A stretch of DNA of 32,718 nucleotides from the NCBI RefSeq assembly GCF_042434745.1, contig NZ_JBHLSS010000106.1; one strand, written 5' to 3'. Source of the stretch: Azotobacter paspali. Lineage in GTDB: Bacteria; Pseudomonadota; Gammaproteobacteria; Pseudomonadales; Pseudomonadaceae. This document shows, in pieces, positions 16,348-24,313 of this stretch (its first letter is position 1; every line of letters begins with the position of its first letter). The translations under genes were made by a program, and so were the position numbers. Under the pieces are notes generated by a model. It saw only the letters and a program-made list of their open reading frames with translations. It made no database searches and was not told the origin of the DNA.

Positions 16348-18321
16348 TCAGGCTCCTTCTCCGGCCAGGCCCAGGGCCTCGCGCACGCGGGTCCTGACCT
16401 TGACCCGATAACGCCGGTCGCAGGCCGCCAGCGCCGCGCCGAAAGCCATCATCAGGCCCCCCAGCCAGATCCAGCGGACGAACGGCTTGATATGCAGGCG
16501 AACCGCCCAGGCGCCGTTTTCCAGCGGCTCGCCTAGGGCGACGTAGAGGTCGCGGGTGAAACCCGCGTCGATGCCGGCTTCGGTCATCGGCATGCGCTGC
16601 ACGGTATAGAGGCGCTTCTCCGGGTGCAGCACGGCCACCTCGTCGTCGCCGTCGAAGACGCGCACGCTGGCCCGGTCGGCGACGAAGTTGGGTCCCTCAT
16701 GATGCCGGGTGCCCTCGAAGACGAAGCGGTAGCCGCTCAGCTCCACGGCATCGCCCGGCGCCATGCGCAGGTCGCGCTCGGCGCTTTCCTGGCTGCTCAG
16801 GACGATGCCCAGGGCGCAGACGGCGATCCCCAGGTGGGACAGTTGCATGCCCCAGTAGCTCGGCGAAAGTGCGTGCAGGCCCTTGAGCAGTCCCTTGTGG
16901 CGGGTCTTGTCGAGCAGGTCGCGCGCCCCGGCGAAAACCACCCAGGCAGCCAGGAAAGCGGTCGCCAGCACCGCCCAGGCGAAATCGCCGAGCGCGAAGG
17001 CGGCCAGCAGGGCCAGCGCCACGCTAACCAGCAGTACCGGCGCGAGCATGCCGGCCAGCCAGCGCAGCGGCGTGTCCTTCCAGCGCACCAGCACGCCGAC
17101 CGCCAGCGTCAGCATCAGCAGCCCGATCAACGGCAGGAACAGTGCATTGAAATACGGCGGCCCGACCGACAGCTTGGCGCCGGACAGCGCATCCAATAGC
17201 AACGGATAAAGCGTGCCGAGCAGGATGGTCGAGGTCGCCACCATCAGCAGCAAGTTGTTCACCAGCAGCAGGGTTTCCCGCGAACGGAGGGCGAAGCCCA
17301 CCTGGCTCCTGACCACCGGCGCGCGGATGGCGAACAGGGTCAGCGAACTGCCGACCACCACCAGCAGGAAGATCAGTATGAACACGCCACGCTCCGGGTC
17401 GCTGGCGAAGGCATGCACCGAAGTCAGCACGCCGGAACGCACCAGGAAGGTGCCGAGCAGGCTCAGCGAGAAGGCGGCGATGGCCAGCAGCACTGTCCAA
17501 CTCTTGAACACCCCGCGCTTCTCGGTCACCGCCAGCGAGTGCAGCAGCGCGGTGCCGACCAGCCAGGGCATGAAGGAGGCGTTCTCCACCGGGTCCCAGA
17601 ACCACCAGCCGCCCCAGCCCAGCTCGTAGTAGGCCCACCAGGAGCCGAGCACGATGCCGATGCCGAGGAAGGCCCAGGCGACCAGCGTCCAAGGCCGCGA
17701 CCAGCGCGCCCAGGCGGCGTCCAGGCGGCCGCCGAGCAGCGCAGCGATGGCGAAGGCGAAGGCCACCGAGAAACCGACGTAACCCATGTAGAGCATCGGC
17801 GGATGGACGATCAGGCCGAAGTCCTGCAGCAGCGGGTTGAGATCGCGGCCATTCGCCGGCGATTGTGGCAAGAGGCGCGCGAAGGGGTTGGAGGTGACGA
17901 TCAGAAACAGCAGGAAGCCGACGCTGATCAGCCCCATCACGCCCAACACGCGGGCCAGCATCTCCTCGGGCAATTGCCGGGAAAAGATCGACACCGCGAA
18001 GGTCCAGCCGGAGAGGATCAGCGCCCAGAGCAGCAGCGATCCTTCATGGGCGCCCCACACGGCGCTCAGCTTGTAGTACCAGGGCAAGGCGCTGTTGGAG
18101 TTGCCGGCCACGTAGGCGACGGAGAAGTCGTCGACTAGGAAGGCCTGGGTCAGACAGACGAAGGCGAACGACAGGAAGACGAATTGCCCCCAGGCGGCCG
18201 GCACGGCCAGGCTCATCCACAGGCGATCGCCACGCCAGGCGCCGATCAGCGGCAGGCTGCCCTGCACCAGTGCCAGGCACAGGGCGAGGATCATCCCCAG
18301 GTGGCCGAGTTCGGGAATCAT
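16348..18321 (-). CDS. ccmF: Haem lyase subunit CcmF
   Basis: CcmF is the large integral membrane component that receives haem from holo-CcmE and ligates it to apocytochrome c. The 657-residue length matches Pseudomonas CcmF. The protein begins MIPELGHLGMILALCLALVQ and has many hydrophobic segments. The tryptophan-rich WWD haem-handling motif is GWGGWWFWDPVENAS. A large soluble loop lies near the C-terminus (SGYRFVFEGTRHHEGPN), followed by a final membrane segment (IWLGGLMMAFGAALAAC). The start is the ATG at 18321, overlapping the ccmE stop as ATGA; the longer open frame upstream is a shadow of ccmE. Confidence 0.97.
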   Translation of the reverse strand: MIPELGHLGMILALCLALVQGSLPLIGAWRGDRLWMSLAVPAAWGQFVFLSFAFVCLTQAFLVDDFSVAYVAGNSNSALPWYYKLSAVWGAHEGSLLLWALILSGWTFAVSIFSRQLPEEMLARVLGVMGLISVGFLLFLIVTSNPFARLLPQSPANGRDLNPLLQDFGLIVHPPMLYMGYVGFSVAFAFAIAALLGGRLDAAWARWSRPWTLVAWAFLGIGIVLGSWWAYYELGWGGWWFWDPVENASFMPWLVGTALLHSLAVTEKRGVFKSWTVLLAIAAFSLSLLGTFLVRSGVLTSVHAFASDPERGVFILIFLLVVVGSSLTLFAIRAPVVRSQVGFALRSRETLLLVNNLLLMVATSTILLGTLYPLLLDALSGAKLSVGPPYFNALFLPLIGLLMLTLAVGVLVRWKDTPLRWLAGMLAPVLLVSVALALLAAFALGDFAWAVLATAFLAAWVVFAGARDLLDKTRHKGLLKGLHALSPSYWGMQLSHLGIAVCALGIVLSSQESAERDLRMAPGDAVELSGYRFVFEGTRHHEGPNFVADRASVRVFDGDDEVAVLHPEKRLYTVQRMPMTEAGIDAGFTRDLYVALGEPLENGAWAVRLHIKPFVRWIWLGGLMMAFGAALAACDRRYRVKVRTRVREALGLAGEGA

Positions 18322-18785
18322 TGCGCGCCTCCCGGCTTGCCGTTCTCGTAGTGCTTGAGCATGGCGCTCTTCTCCAGCGCCTGGCTGACCTCCGGCGGCA
18401 TGTAGTTCTCGTCGTGCTTGGCCAGCACCTCGTCGGCTTGCAGCATGCCTCCGGCGTCGACCCGGCCCAACGCGACTATGCCCTGCCCTTCGCGGAACAG
18501 GTCGGGGAGGATGCCCTGGTAGCGGACGGTCACCGTCGCCACGCCGTCGGTGACCCGGAAGGTCGCCGCCAGCGAAGTCGCGTCGCGTTGCAGCGAGCCC
18601 TTCTCGACCAGCCCGCCGGCGCGAATCCGCGCACCTTCGGGAGCCTCGCCCGTGGCGATCTGGCTGGGAGTGTAGAACAGGTTGATGTTCTGCTGCAGGG
18701 CGGACAGGGCCAGCGCCACGGCGGCACCCACGCCGGCGAGGATCGCCAGCACGATGAACAGCCGCCTCTTGCGCACAGGGTTCAT
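18318..18785 (-). CDS. ccmE: Haem chaperone CcmE (CycJ)
   Basis: CcmE binds haem covalently in the periplasm and hands it to CcmF. The 155 residues start MNPVRKRR, then one membrane anchor (LFIVLAILAGVGAAVALALS) and a beta-barrel (OB-like) domain with NLFYTPSQI. The haem-binding histidine is H124 in LAKHDENY, followed by Y128 of the HXXXY motif. The tail carries MPPEV and SAMLKHYENGK. The ATG at 18785 overlaps the ccmD stop as ATGA, and the stop overlaps ccmF, so all three are coupled. Confidence 0.96.
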   Translation of the reverse strand: MNPVRKRRLFIVLAILAGVGAAVALALSALQQNINLFYTPSQIATGEAPEGARIRAGGLVEKGSLQRDATSLAATFRVTDGVATVTVRYQGILPDLFREGQGIVALGRVDAGGMLQADEVLAKHDENYMPPEVSQALEKSAMLKHYENGKPGGAQ

Positions 18786-18958
18786 TTCGACTCCTCCCGG
18801 CGCAGACGACGCGCCTCTTCCCGCAGGTAGCGCCGGCGCGCCAGCAGCGGCCCGGCGACATTGATGACCAGCACCGCCAGGCCGATGCCATAGGCCGACC
18901 ACACGTAGAGGCCATGGTTGCCCATGGCGACGAATTCAGCGAACGAGGAAAAACTCAT
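18782..18958 (-). CDS. ccmD: Haem exporter accessory protein CcmD
   Basis: A 58-residue protein beginning MSFSSFAEFVAMGNHGLYVW. It has one membrane segment (YGIGLAVLVINVAGPLLA, about 23-40) and a highly charged cytoplasmic tail (RRRYLREEARRLRREESK). CcmD helps release holo-CcmE from the CcmABC complex. The gene is easy to miss because of its size. It fits exactly between ccmC and ccmE, with ATGA overlaps at both ends (18955-18958 and 18782-18785). Confidence 0.93.
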   Translation of the reverse strand: MSFSSFAEFVAMGNHGLYVWSAYGIGLAVLVINVAGPLLARRRYLREEARRLRREESK

Positions 18959-19707
18959 GGCGCCCCCAGGAGAGCCTTGATCTCCAATTTGACCCAGTTG
19001 CTGCGCGCCTCGCGCCTGAGGATTTCGAGGCGCATGCGCAACAGCAGCACGGCAGCGAAGAAACAGTAGATGCCGAGCACCATGACCAGCATCGGCAGCC
19101 ACATTTCCATGGGCATCGCCGGCTTCTCGGTCAGGGTGAAGGTGGCCGGCTGGTGCAGGGAATTCCACCACTCGACCGAGTACTTGATGATCGGGATGTT
19201 GACCACCCCGACGATCGCCAGCACCGCGCAGGCCTTGGCCGCGCTGTCGCGGTTGGCGATCGCCTGGCCAAGGGCGATGATGCCGAAGTAGAGGAACAGC
19301 AGGATCAGCATCGAGGTCAGCCGGGCATCCCAGACCCACCAGGTGCCCCAGGTCGGCTTGCCCCAGATCGCGCCGGTGACCAAGGCGACGAAGGTCATCC
19401 AGGCACCGATTGGCGCGGCGCACTGCAGGGCGATGTCGGCCAGCTTCATGCGCCAGACCAGCCCGATCGCTCCGGCCACCGCCAGCAGCACGTAGCAGGA
19501 TTGGGCAAGGAAGGCCACCGGCACATGGATATAAATGATGCGGAAGCTGTTGCCCTGCTGGTAGTCCGGCGGCGCGAAGGCCAGTCCCCAGACTAGGCCG
19601 ACGCCGAGCAGCAGCACGGCGGCCACGGCGAACCAGGGCAGGCAGCGACCGCTGATTTCATAAAACCACTTGGGCGAGCCCAGCTTGTGAAACCACGTCC
19701 AATTCAT
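18955..19707 (-). CDS. ccmC: Haem exporter membrane protein CcmC
   Basis: CcmC attaches haem to CcmE on the periplasmic side of the CcmABCD complex. The 250 residues contain about six hydrophobic segments and the tryptophan-rich haem motif WGKPTWGTWWVWDARLTS (about 115-132), flanked by the conserved histidine regions IIYIHVPVAF (H61) and SLHQPAT. I chose the ATG at 19707 (MNWTWFHKLGSPKW). AAGGTGAG lies about nine bases upstream of it, while the in-frame GTG at 19716 directly abuts that site. The gene is separated from ccmB by 82 bp, the only real gap inside the ccm operon. Confidence 0.96.
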   Translation of the reverse strand: MNWTWFHKLGSPKWFYEISGRCLPWFAVAAVLLLGVGLVWGLAFAPPDYQQGNSFRIIYIHVPVAFLAQSCYVLLAVAGAIGLVWRMKLADIALQCAAPIGAWMTFVALVTGAIWGKPTWGTWWVWDARLTSMLILLFLYFGIIALGQAIANRDSAAKACAVLAIVGVVNIPIIKYSVEWWNSLHQPATFTLTEKPAMPMEMWLPMLVMVLGIYCFFAAVLLLRMRLEILRREARSNWVKLEIKALLGAP

Positions 19708-19789
19708 CGAGACCACTCACCTTGTCGCGCGGCCGGTCGTGGCCGGCCCGTTTCGGTCGTTTCGCAATCGCGCTCCCCGGACGAGCCTT

Positions 19790-20461
19790 TCACTCGCCGA
19801 CGCTGATGGCCAGGGCGGAGGCGATCGCAAAGGGCAGCAGGGTCGCGGCCAGCACCGCCAGGCTGGCCAGCCAGAGCAGATAGCCGGTCGTCGGCAATCC
19901 CTGCAGCGCCGCCTGCAGGGTCCCGCTGCCGAGAATCAGCACGGGGATGTACAGCGGCAGGATCAGCAGTGGCAGCAGCAGGCCACCGCGCTTGAGGCCC
20001 ACGATCAGCGCCGCGCCGACGGCGCCGAGCAGGCTCAGTACCGGAGTGCCGAGCAGCAGCGAGAGCAGCAGCACCGGCAGGCAGCGCACCGGAAGCCCCA
20101 GCATCAGGGCCAGCAGCGGCGCCAGCAGCACCAACGCCAATCCGGAGAACAACCAGTGCGCCAGCACCTTGGCTAGCACCAACAGCGGCAACGGATGCGG
20201 CGCGACCACCCATTGCTCCAGCGATCCGTCCTCGAAGTCGCCGCGGAACAGGCCATCCAGCGAGAGCAGCACGGCGAGCAGCGCCGCCACCCAGATCAAA
20301 CCTGGCGAGAGCGTCTGCAGAAGCTGCGACTCGGGCCCCACGGCGAGCGGGAACAGGGCGATGACGATAGCGAAGAACACCAGCGGATTGACCAGTTCAG
20401 CCGGACGGCGGAACAGCAGCCGCGACTCGCGGGCGAGCAGCAGGGTGAACACACTGCTCAT
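19790..20461 (-). CDS. ccmB: Haem exporter permease CcmB
   Basis: The membrane subunit of the CcmAB ABC transporter. It is 223 residues and mostly hydrophobic, with about six membrane segments. The conserved cytoplasmic region is SLDGLFRGDFEDGSLEQWVVAPHPL (given in part: LFRGDFEDGSLEQW), characteristic of CcmB. The protein begins MSSVFTLLLARESRLLFRR. Its ATG overlaps the ccmA stop as ATGA. Together with CcmA it powers the release of haem-loaded CcmE. Confidence 0.96.
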   Translation of the reverse strand: MSSVFTLLLARESRLLFRRPAELVNPLVFFAIVIALFPLAVGPESQLLQTLSPGLIWVAALLAVLLSLDGLFRGDFEDGSLEQWVVAPHPLPLLVLAKVLAHWLFSGLALVLLAPLLALMLGLPVRCLPVLLLSLLLGTPVLSLLGAVGAALIVGLKRGGLLLPLLILPLYIPVLILGSGTLQAALQGLPTTGYLLWLASLAVLAATLLPFAIASALAISVGE

Positions 20462-21093
20462 GCGGCGGGCCGCTCCAGGTCAAGTTCGCGGTAAGTCGCG
20501 GGCCGGATATCCAGGCTGTGGTGGGTGGTTAGCACCACCATGCCGCCGCGCTCGCAGTGGGCGCGGAGATGCCGCTCCAGTTGGGCCACCCCCTGCCGGT
20601 CGAGCGCGGTGAATGGCTCGTCGAGAATCCACAGCGGCGGCGCCTCCAAATGCAGGCGGGCGAGCGCCACGCGGCGCTGCTGGCCGGCCGACAGGCTATG
20701 GCAGGGCACGTCCTCGAAACCGCGCAGGCCGACCGCCGCCAGCGCCGCCCAGATCGCCTCGCGGCCGAACGGACGGTGCAGGGCGCAAAGCCAGGCGAGA
20801 TTCTCTTCGGCGCTCAGCAGTCCCTTGATGCCAGGGGCATGGCCGATCCAGAGCAGATTGCGCGCCAGCTCGGCGCGCTGGCCGCGCAGGCCTCGCCCTC
20901 GCAGGCGCACCTCGCCGGCCGTGGGCTGCATCAGACCGGCCAGCAGGCGCAGCAGGCTGGTCTTGCCGCTGCCGTTGGGTCCCACCACCTGCAACATGTC
21001 GCCAGGAGCCAGCGCCAGGTCGAGCCGCTCGAACAGCACGCGCCAGTCCCGCTCGCAAGCGAGCGCCATGGCTTCGAGAAAGGGACTGGTCAC
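20458..21093 (-). CDS. ccmA: Haem exporter ATP-binding protein CcmA
   Basis: The ATPase of the CcmAB transporter. Walker A is GPNGSGKT (38-45), the Q-loop region WIGHAPGIKG, the signature LSAGQQRRVALARL, Walker B PLWILDEP and the H-switch TTHHSL. I chose the GTG at 21093 (reading (M)TSPFLEAMALACERDW), which gives 211 residues, the usual Pseudomonas length. An ATG at 21066 would drop nine residues of the first strand. The Shine-Dalgarno site is weak. This is the first ccm gene; a TATAAT box lies 75 bp upstream. Confidence 0.94.
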   Translation of the reverse strand: MTSPFLEAMALACERDWRVLFERLDLALAPGDMLQVVGPNGSGKTSLLRLLAGLMQPTAGEVRLRGRGLRGQRAELARNLLWIGHAPGIKGLLSAEENLAWLCALHRPFGREAIWAALAAVGLRGFEDVPCHSLSAGQQRRVALARLHLEAPPLWILDEPFTALDRQGVAQLERHLRAHCERGGMVVLTTHHSLDIRPATYRELDLERPAA

Positions 21094-21168
21094 AATAGGC
21101 TTACCATCGACCTCAACACGGCAGTACCGGCCTGAGCGCGGGGCATGCGCCGATCCGGGCGGGCCCGC

Positions 21169-21174
21169 ATTATA
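21169..21174 (-). promoter_or_regulatory. Candidate -10 box for the ccm operon
   Basis: On the minus strand the 191-bp gap between the FleN-type gene and ccmA carries a perfect TATAAT preceded by TG, followed by a GC-rich discriminator. No good -35 box is seen at 17 bp. The inverted repeat GCCGGC-gag-GCCGGC lies just upstream and could be an operator or simple GC symmetry. Confidence 0.5.
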
Positions 21175-21284
21175 CATGCCGGCCTCGCCGGCTGGAGAGG
21201 CTATTTTCACCCGGTCGGCGCACCATCCCGGCGAATCCGCCCGAGACCGCCAGGCCGCGAACACGGCTCCGGGCGAATGACGTC

Positions 21285-22124
21285 TCAGGCCGATTTCGCC
21301 TGCGCCACACGGATCAGATGCTCGACGAAGAACTCCACGTTTCCCCGTGGATTGGCGGGCAGCGGCCAGCCATCGACGCTCTCCGCGATCGCCCGGAAGG
21401 CCGTCGCGCTCTTCGAGCGGGGAAAGGCTTCGCAGACCGCCGCCTGTCGCTGCACGGCCCTGCGCAGGCTGTCGTCCCAGGGTACGGCACCGACGTACTG
21501 CAGGGTGGCGGCGAGCGACTGCTCAGTCAGCCGGAGCAGCTTAGCGAACAGCTCGCGGCCTTCGCGCGGCCCCGCCACCATGTTGGCGAGAATCCGGAAA
21601 CGACTCACCCCGTAATCGCTGTTGACCAAGCGGATCAGCGCATAGGCGTCGGCGATCGAGGTCGGCTCGTCGCACAGCACCACGAGCACCTCCCTGGCCG
21701 CCCGCACGAGGCCGATCGTCGCATCTTCGATGCCGCTGGCGGTATCCACCAGCAGCACGTCGAGCTGATCGGCGTGCCGGTCGAAGATATGCACCAGACC
21801 GGCCTGCTGCTGGGCCGAGAGCCGCACCATGCTGCGCGCCCCGGAAGCGGCGGGCACGACACGAACGCCGCCCGGCCCCTGCAGCACTATGTCGTCCAGC
21901 CCGCAGCTTCCGGCGAGGACATCGGCCAGGGTGCGCTCGGCGCCGAGACCGAGCATCACGTCGATATTGGCCATCGCCAGATCGCCATCGAGCAGCATCA
22001 CCCGCCGCCCCAGCCCGGCCAGCGCCAATGCCAGGTTCACCGCCACCACAGTCTTGCCGACCCCGCCCTTGCCACTGGTCACCGCAATGACCTGCACGGG
22101 AGATACGCTCGCCATGTCGCTCAT
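21285..22124 (-). CDS. fleN: FleN/FlhG-type MinD-family ATPase
   Basis: A 279-residue ParA/MinD-family ATPase whose whole length follows FleN, the Pseudomonas flagellar-number regulator that antagonises FleQ. Visible features are the deviant Walker A SGKGGVGKT (17-25), the switch regions LLDGDLAMANIDVMLGL and LLVDTASGIEDATIG, CDEPTSIADAYALIRL, and the FleN-type tail WPLPANPRGNVEFFVEHLI. The second of two adjacent ATGs (22124) lies six bases after AGGA and is preferred. In P. aeruginosa fleN precedes fliA, the che genes and, further on, ccmA on one strand. Here ccmA follows directly with no flagellar gene between. It could be the true fleN after loss of those genes, or a diverged second copy; residues after the Walker A (TVVAVNLA, not TNVSVNLA) leave this open. 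Confidence 0.82.
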   Translation of the reverse strand: MSDMASVSPVQVIAVTSGKGGVGKTVVAVNLALALAGLGRRVMLLDGDLAMANIDVMLGLGAERTLADVLAGSCGLDDIVLQGPGGVRVVPAASGARSMVRLSAQQQAGLVHIFDRHADQLDVLLVDTASGIEDATIGLVRAAREVLVVLCDEPTSIADAYALIRLVNSDYGVSRFRILANMVAGPREGRELFAKLLRLTEQSLAATLQYVGAVPWDDSLRRAVQRQAAVCEAFPRSKSATAFRAIAESVDGWPLPANPRGNVEFFVEHLIRVAQAKSA

Positions 22125-22274
22125 CATCCATCCTGCCCGCTCGCCACCATTGACCGTCCGATCCACCGGGGTCCAGCATAACCACAGCGCCAGCAGGGTA
22201 ACGCCAGCCTGGCCATCCAGCCCGAACCGAGGAACGAGAACGCCCCCTTCCGCACGCACAACAAGGAGATGTCC

Positions 22275-22796
22275 ATGAAAAAACGGCTGATTGCAGCAAT
22301 GATCGCCAGTTGCGCACTACCCGTGCAGGCCGCGCCGCTCAGCGTCGTCCTCAACGCGGTAAGCGCCAACGGCATAGGCGCAGCGCTTGGCACCGTCAGC
22401 ATCGAGCAGAGCGAATACGGCTTGGTCTTCACCCCCAACCTCTCCGGCCTGCAGCCCGGCATCCATGGCTTCCACATTCATGCCTCGGGCGACTGCGGCG
22501 CCACGGAGAAGGAAGGCCAGAAGCTCGCCGCAGGCGCCGCAGGCGGCCACTGGGACCCGCAGAACACCAACCGGCACGGCGAGCCCTGGGGAGACGGCCA
22601 TCTGGGCGATTTGCCGGCCCTCTATGTAGATGCCGATGGCAAGGCCACGCAGCCAGTACTGGCACCGCGACTGAAGGATCTGGAAGCGATCAAAGGACGG
22701 GCCCTGATGGTGCATGCCGGCGGCGACAATCATGCCGACAACCCTGCCCCGCTGGGCGGTGGCGGAGCGCGGGTGGCCTGCGGAGTCATCAAGTAA
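22275..22796 (+). CDS. sodC: Periplasmic Cu/Zn superoxide dismutase SodC
   Basis: SodC dismutates superoxide in the periplasm. The 173 residues open with a signal peptide (MKKRLIAAMIASCALPVQA). Metal ligands are visible in HGFHIH (H64, H67, H69), in GGHWDPQNTNRHG and in the HLGDLP block. The glycine-rich electrostatic loop DNHADNPAPLGGGGARVACGVI follows in two parts. C74 and the Cys near the C-terminus form the family disulfide. I chose the ATG at 22275 because AAGGAG (22263-22268) sits six bases upstream; the in-frame ATG at 22269 abuts it. The gene is divergent from the FleN-type gene and faces the tRNA terminator. Confidence 0.96.
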   Translation: MKKRLIAAMIASCALPVQAAPLSVVLNAVSANGIGAALGTVSIEQSEYGLVFTPNLSGLQPGIHGFHIHASGDCGATEKEGQKLAAGAAGGHWDPQNTNRHGEPWGDGHLGDLPALYVDADGKATQPVLAPRLKDLEAIKGRALMVHAGGDNHADNPAPLGGGGARVACGVIK

Positions 22797-22908
22797 GCGG
22801 TCGTCGATCGCATAGCGGGCACCGCTGCCCCCCCTGCCGAGTGGCCAACCCATGCCACGCGGCAGGATCCGAGCAGAAGCACTTGGCGGAAGAATATCGG
22901 CAGCAAAC

Positions 22909-22940
22909 AAAAAGGGTCACCCATACGAGCGACCCTTTTA
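22909..22940 (-). terminator. Intrinsic terminator of the tRNA operon
   Basis: A 9-bp stem, AAAAGGGTC (22910-22918) with GACCCTTTT (22931-22939), has a 12-base loop. Read on the minus strand, the stem is followed by TTTTTGTTT just after the last tRNA-Glu. On the plus strand a shorter T run also follows, so it may serve sodC as well. Confidence 0.85.
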
Positions 22941-22959
22941 ACCCATTGGAGGGTAGAAC

Positions 22960-23035
22960 TGGCGTCCCCTAGGGGACTCGAACCCCTGTTACCGCCGTGA
23001 AAGGGCGGTGTCCTAGGCCACTAGACGAAGGGGAC
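22960..23035 (-). tRNA. tRNA-Glu (anticodon TTC), distal copy
   Basis: A 76-nt cloverleaf on the minus strand, beginning GTCCCCTTCGTCTAG and ending with an encoded CCA. The anticodon loop CTTTCAC gives TTC, and the T arm GGTTCGAGTCC is intact. It is the last of four tRNAs transcribed toward the terminator at 22909-22940. Confidence 0.97.
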
Positions 23036-23082
23036 GGAACCTTCGATGACAAAAGCGAAAATCAAGCGCTCTTGCGTGAAAT

Positions 23083-23158
<76 letters not shown>

Positions 23159-23213
23159 GAATTCGGTATCTCGCGATACCAACAGCAACGACTCCGTCGC
23201 CGCTGTTGAAAAC

Positions 23214-23289
23214 TGGCGTCCCCTAGGGGACTCGAACCCCTGTTACCGCCGTGAAAGGGCGGTGTCCTAGGCCACTAGACGAAGGGGAC
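23214..23289 (-). tRNA. tRNA-Glu (anticodon TTC), proximal copy
   Basis: Identical, as far as I can read, to the copy at 22960-23035, 254 bp away. It has the same TTC anticodon and encoded CCA. Confidence 0.97.
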
Positions 23290-23336
23290 GGAACCTCCGA
23301 TGACAAGAGCGAAACTCAACCGCTCTTGAGTGAAAT

Positions 23337-23412
<76 letters not shown>

Positions 23413-23430
23413 ATCTCAAGGACGGGGCGC

Positions 23431-23459
23431 ATATTAGGGGCCATCCCTGACCCTGTCAA
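23431..23459 (-). promoter_or_regulatory. Strong sigma-70 promoter of the tRNA operon
   Basis: On the minus strand, a consensus TTGACA (23459-23454), a 17-bp spacer and TAATAT (23436-23431) are followed by the GC-rich discriminator GCGCCCC. That discriminator is typical of stable-RNA promoters under stringent control. An A-tract about 13 bp upstream of the -35 (the complement of TTTTTTTT at about 23472-23479) resembles an UP element. Confidence 0.9.
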
Positions 23460-23512
23460 CAGATTTCTCGATTTTTTTTGCCATTAGAACAATTACTTAC
23501 CGGACACACCGT

Positions 23513-24313
23513 TCAAAACGCAGCGCCTGCCGCGCTACGCTCCGAGCGGGGCTCGCTCTCGTTCGGCGGGGCGGCCGCCGGCGCGAGCACCCGATCGAGG
23601 ACCTCCGCCTCCAGCGCGGCGAGACGGGCGGACCCGCGGCTACGCGGGCGCGGTAGGTCGACCGGCAGATCCAGGCCGATACGCCCTTCCTCGATCAGGA
23701 TCACCCGGTCGGCGACGGCGACCGCCTCGCTGACGTCATGGGTGACCAGCAGCACGGTGAAGCCATGCTGCTGCCAGAGCCGTTCGATCAGTTGCTGCAT
23801 TTCGATGCGGGTCAGCGCATCCAGCGCCCCCAGCGGCTCGTCGAGCAGCAGCAGGCGCGGACGGTGGATCAATGCTCGGGCCAGCGCCACGCGCTGCTTC
23901 TGGCCGCCGGAGAGCGCCGCCGGCCACTCCCCAGCGCGCTCGGCCAGCCCCACCTCGGCCAGAGCCTCCTCGGCACGGGGACGCCAGTCGCCGGACAGAC
24001 CGAGACCGACATTGTCGATTACCCGCTTCCAAGGCAGCAGGCGCGAATCCTGGAACATCAACCGGGTATCTTCGCGCGCCTGCGCCAGGGGTACCTGGCC
24101 GGCCAGCAGCGCGCCGCCGCTGGGTGCGTCCAGCCCCGCCAGCAGGCGCAGCAGCGTGCTCTTACCGCAGCCGCTGCGACCGACCACGGCGACGAACTGC
24201 CCGGCCGGAATATGCAGATCGATCGCCTTCAACACCTGCCGTTCGCCGAAAGACTTGTGGATGCCTTTGATCCCCAGCGGAATGCCGTTCTTCAAATTCT
24301 GCAGAGCGCTCAT
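23513..24313 (-). CDS. ssuB: Alkanesulfonate ABC transporter ATPase SsuB
   Basis: The ATPase that energises sulfonate uptake by SsuABC. It is 266 residues, with Walker A VGRSGCGKST, the Q-loop LMFQDSRLLPWK, the signature ALSGGQKQRVALARAL, Walker B LLLLDEPLGALDALT and the H-loop LLVTHDVSEAV. The start ATG at 24313 overlaps the ssuC stop as ATGA; the open frame continuing upstream is a shadow of ssuC. The C-terminus (APAAAPPNESEPRSERSAAG) is longer and low-complexity compared with the core. It is the last gene of the operon. No ssuF-type gene follows, and the tRNA promoter begins about 55 bp downstream. Confidence 0.95.
   Translation of the reverse strand: MSALQNLKNGIPLGIKGIHKSFGERQVLKAIDLHIPAGQFVAVVGRSGCGKSTLLRLLAGLDAPSGGALLAGQVPLAQAREDTRLMFQDSRLLPWKRVIDNVGLGLSGDWRPRAEEALAEVGLAERAGEWPAALSGGQKQRVALARALIHRPRLLLLDEPLGALDALTRIEMQQLIERLWQQHGFTVLLVTHDVSEAVAVADRVILIEEGRIGLDLPVDLPRPRSRGSARLAALEAEVLDRVLAPAAAPPNESEPRSERSAAGAAF

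Noticed and set aside
18786..18915. N-terminal extension of the ccmF open frame across ccmE
   Set aside because: The residues are an out-of-frame shadow of ccmE; the ATG at 18321 is the conserved CcmF start.
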